Shown here: positions 40,989 through 50,898 of the stretch, piece by piece
How the letters are laid out: each line of letters begins with the position of its first letter
How positions within the stretch are numbered: position 1 is the stretch's first letter
Source of the DNA: Peltaster fructicola
Lineage: Eukaryota; Ascomycota; Dothideomycetes
DNA: 64,000 bases
Reading direction: 5' to 3'
NCBI GenBank assembly: GCA_001592805.2
Contig: CP051140.1
Location: 1,489,501 to 1,553,500, forward strand
Notes under the pieces: generated by a model
What the model saw: the letters and a program-made list of their open reading frames with translations, nothing else
Told to the model about the DNA's origin: nothing
Database searches by the model: none
Program-made: the position numbers and the translations under genes

Positions 40989-42229
40989 ATGGCACCATCA
41001 GGGACTGGTCCAATGTACGCCGATGAGGAACGAGTCCTCTGCTTCCATATGGAATTGCTCTACGAAGCAAAGGTCCTTGAGTCGAAGCTGAAGGACCCCA
41101 ACGACAAGAAGGACGGCTACATCTACAAGGTGCACTACAAGGGCTGGAAGAACACGTAAGAACCATCACTTCATCATCGCTTTCAGCAAGTCATGTACTA
41201 CTCGATTGCTATGCGTGGATGAGTGCATACGACTAGCAGGACAAGAGGCATTATCGTCCTTTGTTTGACACACATTGCTACTGCTCTATGAGGACAGAGA
41301 CTGACTTTGCAAACAGCTGGGACGACTGGGTGCCTCAAGAGCGCATCCGCAAGTTCACAGACGAGAATCGTGAGCTCGCACAGAACCTCAAGAAAGAAAT
41401 GGATGCTGCTCGGAAAGCATCGGCCGCGAAGGCTATGCCCCTGTCGGCGAAGAAACGACCCTATGGCTCAGATCTTGCGGGCAGCTCTGGTCGTGGAAGC
41501 GAAGACAGAAGTTCTGTCGCTCCTCCTCCGCCGCGAGGCACCAAGCGTGGACGAGAGATTGAGGGCGTCGAAAAGGTGAGTTTGTGGCACATCAGGCGAA
41601 TGACTGACTGACTCGTCCACACAGGAGGAGGACTTCTACAGGCGACCTGCCGTCAAGATCTTCATGCCGGATGCCCTGAAATCAATCCTTGTTGACGATT
41701 GGGAGAAAGTCACAAAGGAGCGCAAGCTGCCGCCGTTACCGTCACCTGCTCCGGTCACCAAGTTCCTGAACGAGTACGAAGCGTTTGAGATGGGCCAACG
41801 TGTACCCGGCTCTGCTGATGCTGATATCCTCGAAGAAGTCATCGCTGGCGTCAAGGAGTACTTCAACAAAGCGCTCGGCCGTATTCTGCTCTACAAGGTC
41901 GAGCGACAGCAGTACTTCGAGATACATCGAGAGCTGGAGAAGGGTCATGGCGAGTATGCCGGCAAGACTCTGTGTGATGTCTATGGCTGCGAGCATCTAC
42001 TACGACTCTTCGGTAGGTCTGATCAACCAGTCTCGACATTGCTAACATTGAGCCAGTCTCACTACCTGATCTCATTGGCCACACGAATATGGATGCGCAG
42101 GCGGTCTCTCGATTACGTGAAGAGATCACGAAGATGCTCAGCTGGCTGTCCTTACGCATCAAGGAGTACCTGTCGACCGAGTATCAGTGGATCGGTAATG
42201 AGGACGCCGATCCTAAGGCGACTGCGTGA
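40989..42229 (+). CDS. eaf3: Chromatin protein EAF3 (MRG family; NuA4 and Rpd3S subunit)
   Basis: Four exons (40989-41155, 41317-41575, 41625-42012, 42057-42229), introns 161, 49 and 44 nt, 328 residues. Eaf3 reads methylated H3K36 through its chromo-barrel and joins the NuA4 acetyltransferase and Rpd3S deacetylase complexes. N-terminal chromodomain: DEERVLCFHMELLYEAKVLE and, across intron 1, [24 protein letters not shown]. A basic Ser/Pro linker follows. The MRG domain starts at VKIFMPDALKSILVDDWEKVTK and contains EYFNKALGRILLYKVERQQY, YGCEHLLRLFVSLPDLI and MLSWLSLRIKEYLSTEYQW. Intron 1 is three times the local norm. Very secure by motif continuity at each junction. Confidence 0.96.
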
Positions 42230-42321
42230 TAGACTGTCTTCTACCTAATCGTACCTTAGCGCTGGTGTTATGGTCAGATAGTGATTCATTCATTATCTCT
42301 ATGGATTCAGGCTGTATCCGC

Positions 42322-43449
42322 TCAGCTACCCTTGCCGTCCGTCACGTAGCTCATGAGAAGACCGTTCCTCTTCAGAAGGATGTGGTCAGCACGGAGCCCG
42401 ATTGGGCGATCTTCGCTACACTCGTCCTTTACCTCCTTCAGCATTCTTTGCAGGTTGCCTTGGAAGGAGTCGAGTACCAGAGTGCAGAGTTTGCAGAGAG
42501 CAAGGCCACAGCCTGTCCTAGTCTTGTCAAGCTGACTATTGTTGGCGGTACAGCACTCCCATCGAGCAACATTGCAGCAGATCGAGCACCACGTCTGTTC
42601 GTTGTCACCGCGCCGAAGAGCCCCGAATGCTTGCTGGAAAGTCATCGGATTCCACTTCTCTATGCGTCGCATATCATGATGCGCACAAGCAATGATCTCG
42701 ATACGCCTGAGGGTACACATACAGCATAGCTTCGTGTTTCGAATTCTGTTTGCTGTACCGGCACGATGTAGTTCTTCCCAGCCTCGTCCGTGAGGTAGCT
42801 GCCGGACAACGACCTCTGTAGGTGGAAGACCAACAAGTGCCAGGCTAGGATTTTGGCAAAAGTGGCAGTCATCCTCGCCTTCGAAGTCGTCGTAGTTGAA
42901 CACGAATGGATGGCAGAACTTTGTCCTGAGGCGGATGACAACAGCTCGACCAGCTGCTGGCAACCGTCTGTGTAGAGCAAAACTCGTTGGTAGTGTAGTG
43001 TGAGACTGAACTGCTCGCTCTGGTCGCTCAGAGGGTCTGCCAATCTGAGTGCGCTCACTGCTGACCTTTTCCAGTGTATCAGCATCGTCATCGTCGAGAT
43101 TGTCTCCCTCCTCATCTCCATCTGCCTGGCTACCGCCAAGATCTATCTCAGGCTCGCCTTGCTGGATCGATAGTCGTTGCTTCCTACGATTGGCCCTTCT
43201 GATCCGTTTACGCTCCTCAGCTGGATCGTAGTCACCAGTATCATCCTCGTCGTATGCGACGATACCCGCAAGTGTTTGCTCTTCTCGTGCTCCAGGACGA
43301 AACTCGAACCTATGGGTAGCTTCATCGGATGGCGCCCAGTCCAGCAGCTCACCAGGGCCGAACAGATCTTCAATGTTGAACATTTGATTGAAGTCCGTAG
43401 GCTCGCCGAATGCGAACATATCGCTACTCAATGCTTGGTCGTCCTCCAT
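42322..43449 (-). CDS. Cys-rich, probably zinc-binding nuclear protein of unknown function
   Basis: Single exon; ATG 43449 gives 375 residues. The N-half is acidic, with a bipartite-like basic patch (RKRIRRANRRKQR, about residues 80-92). The C-half has sixteen Cys in spaced pairs: Cys179, 195/198 (CHFC), 242/243/245 (CCMC), 255, 288/291/292 (CSICC), 299/300, 314, 319/322 (CGLALCKLC), 344, with several His. This could hold two or more zinc ions in a treble-clef or RING-like fold, but the spacing fits no family I can name. I recall similar uncharacterised proteins in other Pezizomycotina. A role in chromatin or transcription is plausible only because of the basic patch. The stop lies 92 bases from the EAF3 stop. 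Confidence 0.75.
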   Translation of the reverse strand: MEDDQALSSDMFAFGEPTDFNQMFNIEDLFGPGELLDWAPSDEATHRFEFRPGAREEQTLAGIVAYDEDDTGDYDPAEERKRIRRANRRKQRLSIQQGEPEIDLGGSQADGDEEGDNLDDDDADTLEKVSSERTQIGRPSERPERAVQSHTTLPTSFALHRRLPAAGRAVVIRLRTKFCHPFVFNYDDFEGEDDCHFCQNPSLALVGLPPTEVVVRQLPHGRGWEELHRAGTANRIRNTKLCCMCTLRRIEIIACAHHDMRRIEKWNPMTFQQAFGALRRGDNEQTWCSICCNVARWECCTANNSQLDKTRTGCGLALCKLCTLVLDSFQGNLQRMLKEVKDECSEDRPIGLRADHILLKRNGLLMSYVTDGKGS

Positions 43450-43895
43450 GGTGATGGTGTTCAGGAGTGGGAGAGTGGTGTATAGACAGAGAGGAGAAAA
43501 CACAGAAATCGATAGTGTTTCTATGCCGCGCATACGATGAACACTGGTCTGTGATCAAAGCAAGTGAGGGTGAGGCGAGAAGAGAGGAGAAAGCATACAG
43601 ACATATTGGCTCGTGATGATCACAGTGAACCCAATGCATGCGCTGGTGTCCTCACTGAGCATGATACTCTTGCTTGTACCGGCTCGATGACTTCTTGGGT
43701 CGCAAGCAGTGTTCGATTGAGGCCTTTGTCACTGACATCTCTGTTTCGACGTTGTTGGAAGCTGACGTCCACATTGTGGTTTCCTTTGAGATTGTGGCTC
43801 GAATCATCTATTTCTTGGTGCAGGTCTGCCCTCGTCCCCTCCAAACGACGTACAACTTCTTCGCAATCACTTCTCAAGACTGCCATTGAAGCTAT
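43450..43895. promoter_or_regulatory. Divergent promoter region, Cys-rich protein and histidine phosphatase
   Basis: About 445 bases between divergent ATGs. Only short open frames with no domains. Presumed to hold both promoters. Confidence 0.4.
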
Positions 43896-44774
43896 ATGAA
43901 GCTGTTCTTGATCCGTCACGGTGAGACTGTCGACAACATTGCAGGAATTTATGCAGGAGTCAAGGACTCCCAGCTGACGAACTTTGGTGTTGAGCAGACC
44001 AAGAAGCTTGGAAGTCACTTTGCCACGACCGATGTCGTCTTCACTCATATCTTCGCCTCGCCATTGATAAGAGCGTACAGAACGGCTGAGGCTATCAGAG
44101 ACGCACAGCAACGCAAAAGTAATGATGCTCAACCTTTACCCGCACTCGAGATCATCAAAGTGCCAGACCTGATCGAACAAGACTTTGGTTACTACGAAGG
44201 CAAGCCTTTCCATGCTCGCTCTTCTCCAAACAAGGCTGGCAGAGTCAGCCATGCAGAGATTCACAAGAATGATCCCAGCTTCGTCGATGTCGAAACGAAG
44301 GAAGCTATGAGCAAGAGAGCGGACAACTTCTTGGATTCGTACCTCCTACCCATTGTCGACTCTGGGATTGAACCGATCATCGCCGTTGTATCTCATGGCA
44401 TGCTACTGTCGACTCTCTGGCGTCGTATATTGCTTAGGATACCTCGTAAAGCCCTCAGTATTGCTCCAGAAGTCATCACCGCTCGAGGACCTATTGTGCT
44501 AGAGCATCTTGGTGGCTGGAGCAACACTGGATGTCTCAGATTGCATTTCACTAAACAGGAATCCACGGAGCAAGTCGCAACGGACGACGTCAAGGCCATT
44601 ACGACAGCTCCTGTCCGAAAAGACTTCACTGGCTTCACAGTCCTGATCGTAGCGATCGACAGCAAGGCTCACCTTACTGGACTCAAGAGACAGCGCGGAG
44701 GCATAGGCAGTCTTGGGAACGACGAGTCGCAGCAGAAGCTGACAAGCTTCTTCAAGAAGCCACGCACAGGCTGA
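43896..44774 (+). CDS. Histidine phosphatase (PGAM superfamily) with a C-terminal PCNA-interacting peptide
   Basis: Single exon, 292 residues. The N-terminus MKLFLIRHGETVDNIAGIYAG holds the RHG phospho-acceptor His8, and VSHGMLLSTLWRR holds the second catalytic His; SPLIRAYRTAEAI is the usual conserved Arg segment. These place it in the phosphoglycerate-mutase-like phosphatases that act on small phosphorylated metabolites or proteins. The fold ends near residue 215; the tail is extra: a basic LKRQRGGIGSLG stretch then QQKLTSFFKKPRTG at the C-terminus. Residues 279-286 (QQKLTSFF) are an exact QxxLxxFF PIP-box, the motif that docks proteins on PCNA at forks. Nuclear, replication- or repair-linked function is therefore suggested (inference). 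Confidence 0.9.
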   Translation: MKLFLIRHGETVDNIAGIYAGVKDSQLTNFGVEQTKKLGSHFATTDVVFTHIFASPLIRAYRTAEAIRDAQQRKSNDAQPLPALEIIKVPDLIEQDFGYYEGKPFHARSSPNKAGRVSHAEIHKNDPSFVDVETKEAMSKRADNFLDSYLLPIVDSGIEPIIAVVSHGMLLSTLWRRILLRIPRKALSIAPEVITARGPIVLEHLGGWSNTGCLRLHFTKQESTEQVATDDVKAITTAPVRKDFTGFTVLIVAIDSKAHLTGLKRQRGGIGSLGNDESQQKLTSFFKKPRTG

Positions 44775-44947
44775 GGCGCATGAAAGTTCCCAGGATCGGC
44801 TATGTGCTGTTGTAGGACGATGCCTATATGGTATATCTCGATTACTTCCTTTCTACATCTTGTCATATGTGCAGCGGAACCTTCCCAGCTCGCAAAGCAA
44901 TGTACAGAAACGCCGACGCGGTGTCTTTTTGTATCTTACAAGGCCGA

Positions 44948-46908
44948 TTAGTGGAACTCTGCTTGAACACTGCCGTATTTGACGCCATCGACCCGTAGCT
45001 CAAAGACTAGATTGGCACTCTCAATCTTCATGTGCAGCTCGAAGTCAAGGTTGTCAAACTCGACGCCTTTCGTGGTGGTGAGACGGGTAAAGAGGGATTT
45101 GTCGACGGCGTTGAGATCAGTCTTGAGCGTACAGACATTGATCAAGGTCTTATCCATGGCGTCGGGTGCGGTCTCTGCTTCGCAAGCCACAAGATCGTCT
45201 TCAACGACAAGCGACTGCCCAGGTCGGAAGTTTCGAGTGTAGTGGAACGAGACTGGCTCTTCTGCTGAGATGGGCGTTCCCTAGATCTGTTAGCTTGATG
45301 TCCAAAGCATATGAGGCAGACACAAACCCTGGCAACATGCCACTGCATTCTGTCGCTGACCATCCATCGCTCCCAGAGTGGACTCCAATATCGATCTGCG
45401 ATGGGATGCTTACTCTCATCGAATACCGTGGCATAGCTTGTACCATAGTGCCATCGACTCCGTCTTTTCTCCACAAGACTGCCCTCCAGACCACGCAGTA
45501 CAGCTCCTCGCACGACAGCAGTCCATGCGTGCAGAGGCTGAAGAATCTCTACATTCTGCTGTGGTGCCTTTGCAACCTCGTGTGTTGGCTTCTCAGTATA
45601 CACTGGAGGAGGAGCAGCATTGAAGTGCTTTTTCAGCTTGTGGTAGAGGTAATTCGACTGTCCGAAGCCACCGACCAGGATGATGCCAGATATTATGCCG
45701 TCCTTCTTCTTGATCGCCTTTACTTGTCCTTCCAGCAGCTCGATCACTTCTCTTATCACTGGCTCAAAGATCTCCTTGACCTGTTGCGAGGTCATGATGA
45801 GGAAACCACTCTCCAGACCGGCGTCTTCGTCATCTGGTAGGCCAGGAAACGGCACGTTAACCTCTGCATGCTCGTCCTCGTTGAAGTTTCGCTTGACGAA
45901 CTCCTCAAAGTACCGCAGACCCATCATCCATGTCTTTGGCTTCTTCTCGCGCATCATGTAGTATCTCTCATCGCCCAATCGTTCTCTGACATGGTCCTCG
46001 AACCTGTAGTTCAGGAACGCCGAACCACATAGACCTCCAGATCCCACAGCACTCTCTTCCACTCGCAAAGGCGCGACTTGTGTAATCTTGTATGCAATCA
46101 AATCGACCGTTCCACCTCCTGCATCACACACAATGAAGTTGTCGCCAACTTTCAGGCCATTGGGCTGGATCGTCTTGAGGGTATACACTGCTGCAGCCTC
46201 GGGCTCGCTGATGAGTTTCAGTTCGTGCCTCTTGCCCATGCCTGCACGTTCCGCAGCTTGCAGGGTAGCATTCTTCGCGGCGTCGGACCACACTGCCGGG
46301 ACTGTCAAGACGAACTCGATCTTCGTCGTCTTCATGAAACTTTCGCCATATCTCCTTGTGAGAGTCTCGATGGTGTGGTCGTAGATCTTGGTGAGATAGT
46401 CGGAGACAGCGTCCATGACTGTGGCATCGGATCGTCGTAGCTGCGCGGCGGTCTCCAGGGGTGACACGAAGTGAGGTAGCTTCTGGTTACGGTCGAGGAA
46501 GAGCTTGATGCATCGCAATCGCTGCTCTTCTGGCTTGAATTGGAAGCCCCATCGTATCTGGCGCGCGGGTTGTGTCTTCTCTGCGTCTGTGATGACATCG
46601 CCATTGGTGGTTGTTGGCGCCGGCACGTCGTACGCGATCTCGGTGGGCACCTTGTCGGACGTGATGCCATTGCCGCCTGGCCAAGTCTTGATGATGTCGA
46701 GATCGTCCGGATTGGCGCTGTAGACAGCTGCAACACCACTGTATGTCGTTCCAAAGTCGACTCCTACCACGAGTCTGTCCTCAGCCTGATGGCCATTGGT
46801 CCCATTTGTGGCAGGTGTATGCTCCTCGACTTCTTTCGCTCCACCATTCATCGTTGGTGCTGCCATGTCCGACTCTGCTGCATTCCTCTTGGGCTCGGCC
46901 GCGGTCAT
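44948..46908 (-). CDS. HSPA12-like Hsp70-family ATPase
   Basis: Two exons (46908-45328, 45280-44948), 47-nt intron with a GTTTGT donor, 637 residues from ATG 46908. Actin/Hsp70 ATPase motifs: VVGVDFGTTYSGVA, FVLTVPAVWSDAAKNATLQAA, LISEPEAAAVYTL, FIVCDAGGGTVDLIAYK and ISGIILVGGFGQSNYLYHKL. The sequence after this lacks the classical Hsp70 substrate domain and EEVD tail; it has the short beta-rich C-terminus of the HSPA12 branch (FELRVDGVKYGSVQAEFH), abundant in filamentous fungi and of unclear function. A gctaacttag branch/acceptor directly upstream (minus strand, ending at 46962) indicates an intron in the leader or an additional first exon that would add MRSLLKSSS-like residues. Confidence 0.9.
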
Positions 46909-47853
46909 GCTCGCAGCAAATGTTTCGGAGGATCGTGAGGAGGACTTGAGAAGTGATCGCACTAAGTTAGCAATGACCGAGCTTTGAGTCTGAAGCTTCG
47001 CCGAACGAGGCCTGTGGCTTTCAAGGTAGCGCGAACTGTGGTGAAACTGCGAGTGTAATTACAACGATGGGGACAACAAACTGGGACACATGTACATTGC
47101 CAGATCGTCAGCGATTGTGGGAGATGCGTAGGCAATGAATGCCGCAGCACCTTGAGAATATCATTAATCGATCGACATAGACCTGGTCGAGGCTAGAGGA
47201 CTCAGCTCAACATGGAAGCGTTAAGGTTCAGCCTCTGGTGTCTTTTCGGAGTCCGGGATCTGCTGAAAGTGAGACTCTGCTAATGAAGCTGTATCAAGGA
47301 CGATTCAATGACGATGAATATCCTGGCGGCAAATCCCTGAAGCATTGCACAGCATGTATCATTTGGTCTCATCTCACCAAGGCCGAGATGGCACGGCTCA
47401 TCGTGTCATATCACAGCGAGATCATCCGCAGCCACGATTACTGCATACGCTGGTCATGTCACTGCCCGTGAGCTTAAAATGATTTGGGTAGTCCCCCAAA
47501 CGGCGATCATCCCTCCAAGCAGACAGACGACTGTGGAGCCGGAATGTTGATACTGCTCTGATATTACCGTCTCGTCCTCGAGGACGTCGACACGCGACCT
47601 CGAACTACTGCAGATCGTCATCTCTGTCACATGCGGTTCCAAGCAGCCAATGCTGCAAGGTCGGGACGAGGCGCTGAGATCAAGGCAGTCGCCGACAGGT
47701 CCAGTTTGGAGGCCAGCTAGCGGACGCACTTGGCTGGAAATACCATAACGTCGATCAGCCGTTGCCAGCTAACCATGCTGCTATAGAGGAAAGCACACCG
47801 ACTGCAATGGCCAGTCCTTTCGACATGCATTGCTGATTCATAACGCATGTTGA
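46909..47853. promoter_or_regulatory. Divergent intergenic region, HSPA12-like gene and coiled-coil orphan
   Basis: About 945 bases. The first ~55 bases on the minus-strand side are probably exon or leader bounded by the acceptor at 46962-46963. The rest has no supported gene and presumably holds both promoters. Confidence 0.45.
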
Positions 47854-49254
47854 ATGATGACAATCCGCGCAGTCATGGCAGATGATCCAACTGCTACAGA
47901 TAGTGGCTCACTGCCGATGCAGGATGTACAGATAACCACTACCAGTGTGCCCAACGACGACAACGATGACACACAGACTGGAGCGGGCTCGAACACCATA
48001 CGATCCAGAGGCTCGAAAGTCTCCAACTTGCGTGCTGCGTTCGAGCAGTCTGGCAGCAATGACCTGCCTCGATCGCGAAGCAACGACAGGCGATTGGTTT
48101 CGGGCGGCCGATCCAGTGGGGTGGAAGCAGAGCTATCGCGGTTGAAGGACGTTCTGGCGAAAGAGCAGGAGCAGAGAGATGCTAGCAAGCAGCGCATGGA
48201 GGCAATGCAATCAGAGCTGGAGGAGCTTCGCAAGCAATTGCAAGCACATGAGGATGCTAAGGTTGACTCGGAGAGTGAGCTCATGCTCGATGGGCCAAGT
48301 GAGGCGAACGGACATGTGGAGATGGAAGACGTGATCGATCAACATGATCTCCCGGACGAGATGGACCACTCGGACGACCATAAGACCATAGAGCTGAGTG
48401 CTGCAAAGGCTCACTATGAGAGCGAACTGGGCCAGATGCAGGCTCAGCTCGCAGATATGAAACGAAGCATCGCAACCAATACTAGGATCGAGACTCATGA
48501 GCTCACAGACACCAGCATTGTCGAAGATTTCAGACTCATCAATTATCATATCCAGGATTGGGTTGTCAACACTCTCCGCAGGACGAAAATTGAGAAGACT
48601 GTCGAGGAGATGTTAATAGCTATCGACACTGTGGACGAGAAGTATCGTGGTGTCTTAAGAGCACTCTTCAGTGGTTATGACAGCGCCTGGAAAGTTGCAT
48701 TCGTGCAATCAGCCGTGTGCTGCTATATGGTGCCTGTCTTCCAGCATACCATGCCATTTGGTCTTCCCTCAACTCTGAGATGGTCCGAGGCTTTGAAGTC
48801 AGCTTTCGAAGAGCTTGAGACAGTTCTGGACCCGACAGCGTACAGCCGATGGCGAGCAACGACATGCGATGTTATCTGCCAGAGCGAAGTGATCGCCCCT
48901 TGTGTGCTATCAGCATCTGACGAGCTCGCGACTACGATTTGCTCGACCATCGACAAGGTCTGCGGTACCTCAATCCCTGAACCGCAGGTCGATGCTCTGC
49001 GACTCGTGGTGCGAAAGATGATTAATTTGTCGCACAGCCTATGCACACAGCGTGCTTCCTACAGTGTGCACCTACCTGCACCTGGGTCAATATACATTCC
49101 AGATGAGATGGAGAGCTCGCTAGACAGTCATGACCTGCCGACTGACTGCAAAATCCAGTGCGCCGAATTTCCTGCAGTCTTCAAGAGTGCTGCCACAGGT
49201 GGAGAGATCAACATATTAAAAGCTCGAGTTTCGCTCCACGATGCATTTGACTGA
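47854..49254 (+). CDS. Coiled-coil orphan protein
   Basis: Single exon, 466 residues (ATG at 47854, then 47857; a third in-frame Met at 47875). I do not recognise it. Disordered Thr/Asp-rich N-terminus, an Arg/Ser patch (GSNDLPRSRSNDRRLVSGGRSS), then a coiled coil (VEAELSRLKDVLAKEQEQRDASKQRMEAMQSELEELRKQL), and a likely globular alpha-helical part from about residue 220 (SIVEDFRLINYHIQDWVVNTL to KARVSLHDAFD) with several Cys and Trp. The helical part looks like a defined domain conserved in lineage-restricted fungal proteins. The stop is 41 bases from the stop of the next gene on the other strand. Confidence 0.75.
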   Translation: MMTIRAVMADDPTATDSGSLPMQDVQITTTSVPNDDNDDTQTGAGSNTIRSRGSKVSNLRAAFEQSGSNDLPRSRSNDRRLVSGGRSSGVEAELSRLKDVLAKEQEQRDASKQRMEAMQSELEELRKQLQAHEDAKVDSESELMLDGPSEANGHVEMEDVIDQHDLPDEMDHSDDHKTIELSAAKAHYESELGQMQAQLADMKRSIATNTRIETHELTDTSIVEDFRLINYHIQDWVVNTLRRTKIEKTVEEMLIAIDTVDEKYRGVLRALFSGYDSAWKVAFVQSAVCCYMVPVFQHTMPFGLPSTLRWSEALKSAFEELETVLDPTAYSRWRATTCDVICQSEVIAPCVLSASDELATTICSTIDKVCGTSIPEPQVDALRLVVRKMINLSHSLCTQRASYSVHLPAPGSIYIPDEMESSLDSHDLPTDCKIQCAEFPAVFKSAATGGEINILKARVSLHDAFD

Positions 49255-49295
49255 AGACTGACCTACCGTATGCTCGTGGTCTGAGCTCTACTTTG

Positions 49296-50679
49296 TCATT
49301 CACGACGCTGCGGTGCTGTTGGCACGCTAGACTTATCTACAGCCTGGCATGTCGAAGACTGCGAGCCTTCTGATGCTGTCTGGTTCGCCGTATGCTGTGC
49401 ACTTGGGCCTGGCTCTTCTGTTCGACCAAGCGGCAGGACCGCCCGGCCAGAGTTACGTTGCTGCTGGAGGGTCAGTTGTCGAAAGGCCGTAGCCAAGCCT
49501 GATGCTTGGCGCATAGAACCAATGTTATGCCGTCGAGCTGGCCAATCCTGTCCGACTTGGGATTGATCTGCAACATTGAGCTCATCGATGCTTCGCAGTG
49601 TGAGAGCTGCCAGATGCTCGAGGCGCAGACGAGCAGCCGGTATCCTGGTCATGTCATGCGAGCGACGCTCATCAGCCAGACCGCAGGCTTGGACAGCAGC
49701 ATATCTGAACAACGGCTCTGCCTGAACTCGTTCCACACTTTGCTGTATCCGCTGCTCCCGTAAGTCCTCGTCGTTTGCTGTCATTTCATGCTGCTGAGAT
49801 CCTACATTGTCTGCTGCTGGCTGCTGCTCCAGTATGTCACCGGTTGTATCTGCTGCTGGCTGCACCGCCTTCACATCCCCTTCTGCTGCTGCTGCTGCTG
49901 CTCGCTGATCTGCCTGTGGGTCGGGGCTGTCATCCCTGTCGATGTCTGCCCTGTCTTTCAGCTTCTCCAGACGATCCAGTGTGTTACAACCTTCCGCAAA
50001 GCGCTTCTTTACCCAGTCTAGAGCATCATATGCCTCTATATTGTCCCATTCGAACCTGACAACCCACTGTTCGATCCGGACAAGGAGCTCCATGAGGTCA
50101 ATCATGGGATGATCGGGGTGATCACGACAGTGCTGTAGGTAAGGATCCCACACAGCACCGTTGAATAGGGCAGCGATGTGTACGTACATCATCACGTCAT
50201 CTTCATGAATCGTCGGAAGTGCCCTGCAAGTGGTCAGTAGATCGACCGTTCAGTACGCCAAGGAGAACTGGCCTGATGCTGCCCTCCCATTGGGTCAACC
50301 TTTCGAGCAAACCCGGAGCAGATTCGATGTTGAGCTCAGGGAGCCCTCGAGCGGTGTTCATGATGCGCTCAGCACGCGACAGGGCACGAAACGAGCGTTC
50401 TCTGCAGACGCCGAGCACGCCGTACAAGAGTGCCTTGATCACGGCGGTGTGACCACTCACGTCGGTCCAAGTGCCGTAGAACAAGCCGCGAGACAGGGCA
50501 TTGATCTGTCTCACCATGCGCGTGAGGTCGGCGAGCACCTTTTCCGGCATGGCGCTCTCGCTGTGTCGAGCCTCGAGGTATTGCAAGGCAAAGACGTTTC
50601 GTGGTTTCGATTGCTGTGAGTACGATCGAAGTACTCGCGCTGTCAGACTCGCCTGTGGATATGCTGTCTCTGTCTGCAT
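49296..50679 (-). CDS. Orphan protein, two exons with an unsettled junction
   Basis: The first exon starts at ATG 50679 (MQTETAYPQASLTARVLRSY) and includes VRQINALSRGLFYGTWTDVSGHTAVIKALLYGVLG, a helical-looking segment. The second, in another frame, ends at 49296 and carries MMYVHIAALFNGAVWDPYLQHCRDHPDHPMIDL, Ala/Gln/Asp-rich low complexity (a CTG/CAG tract encodes six Ala) and a Ser/Thr/Gln-rich tail. The frames meet near 50210-50290. Two introns keep frame: a 46-nt one (donor GTCGAT, acceptor GAAG) or a 76-nt one (donor GTTGAC, acceptor TTGCAG); neither donor is strong. No family recognised. Confidence 0.65.
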
Positions 50680-50898
50680 GGTGAAGGTTGCGGCAGGTTG
50701 TATGTCAGCGTGTGGTGGAGGAGTAAACACAAGCTTTGTAGAGTCTGCTTTTGGAAGGAACGTCAAGCGTTGGACAAACAGCATTTGCAGCGTTCTTGGC
50801 TACAGCCTGAAGCATTGCTTGCTGAGCATAACAAAGGTGGATCAATTCAATGTGCTCGCTCGCTAGGAGTTCATACAACAGATCTGCTAACCTACTAG

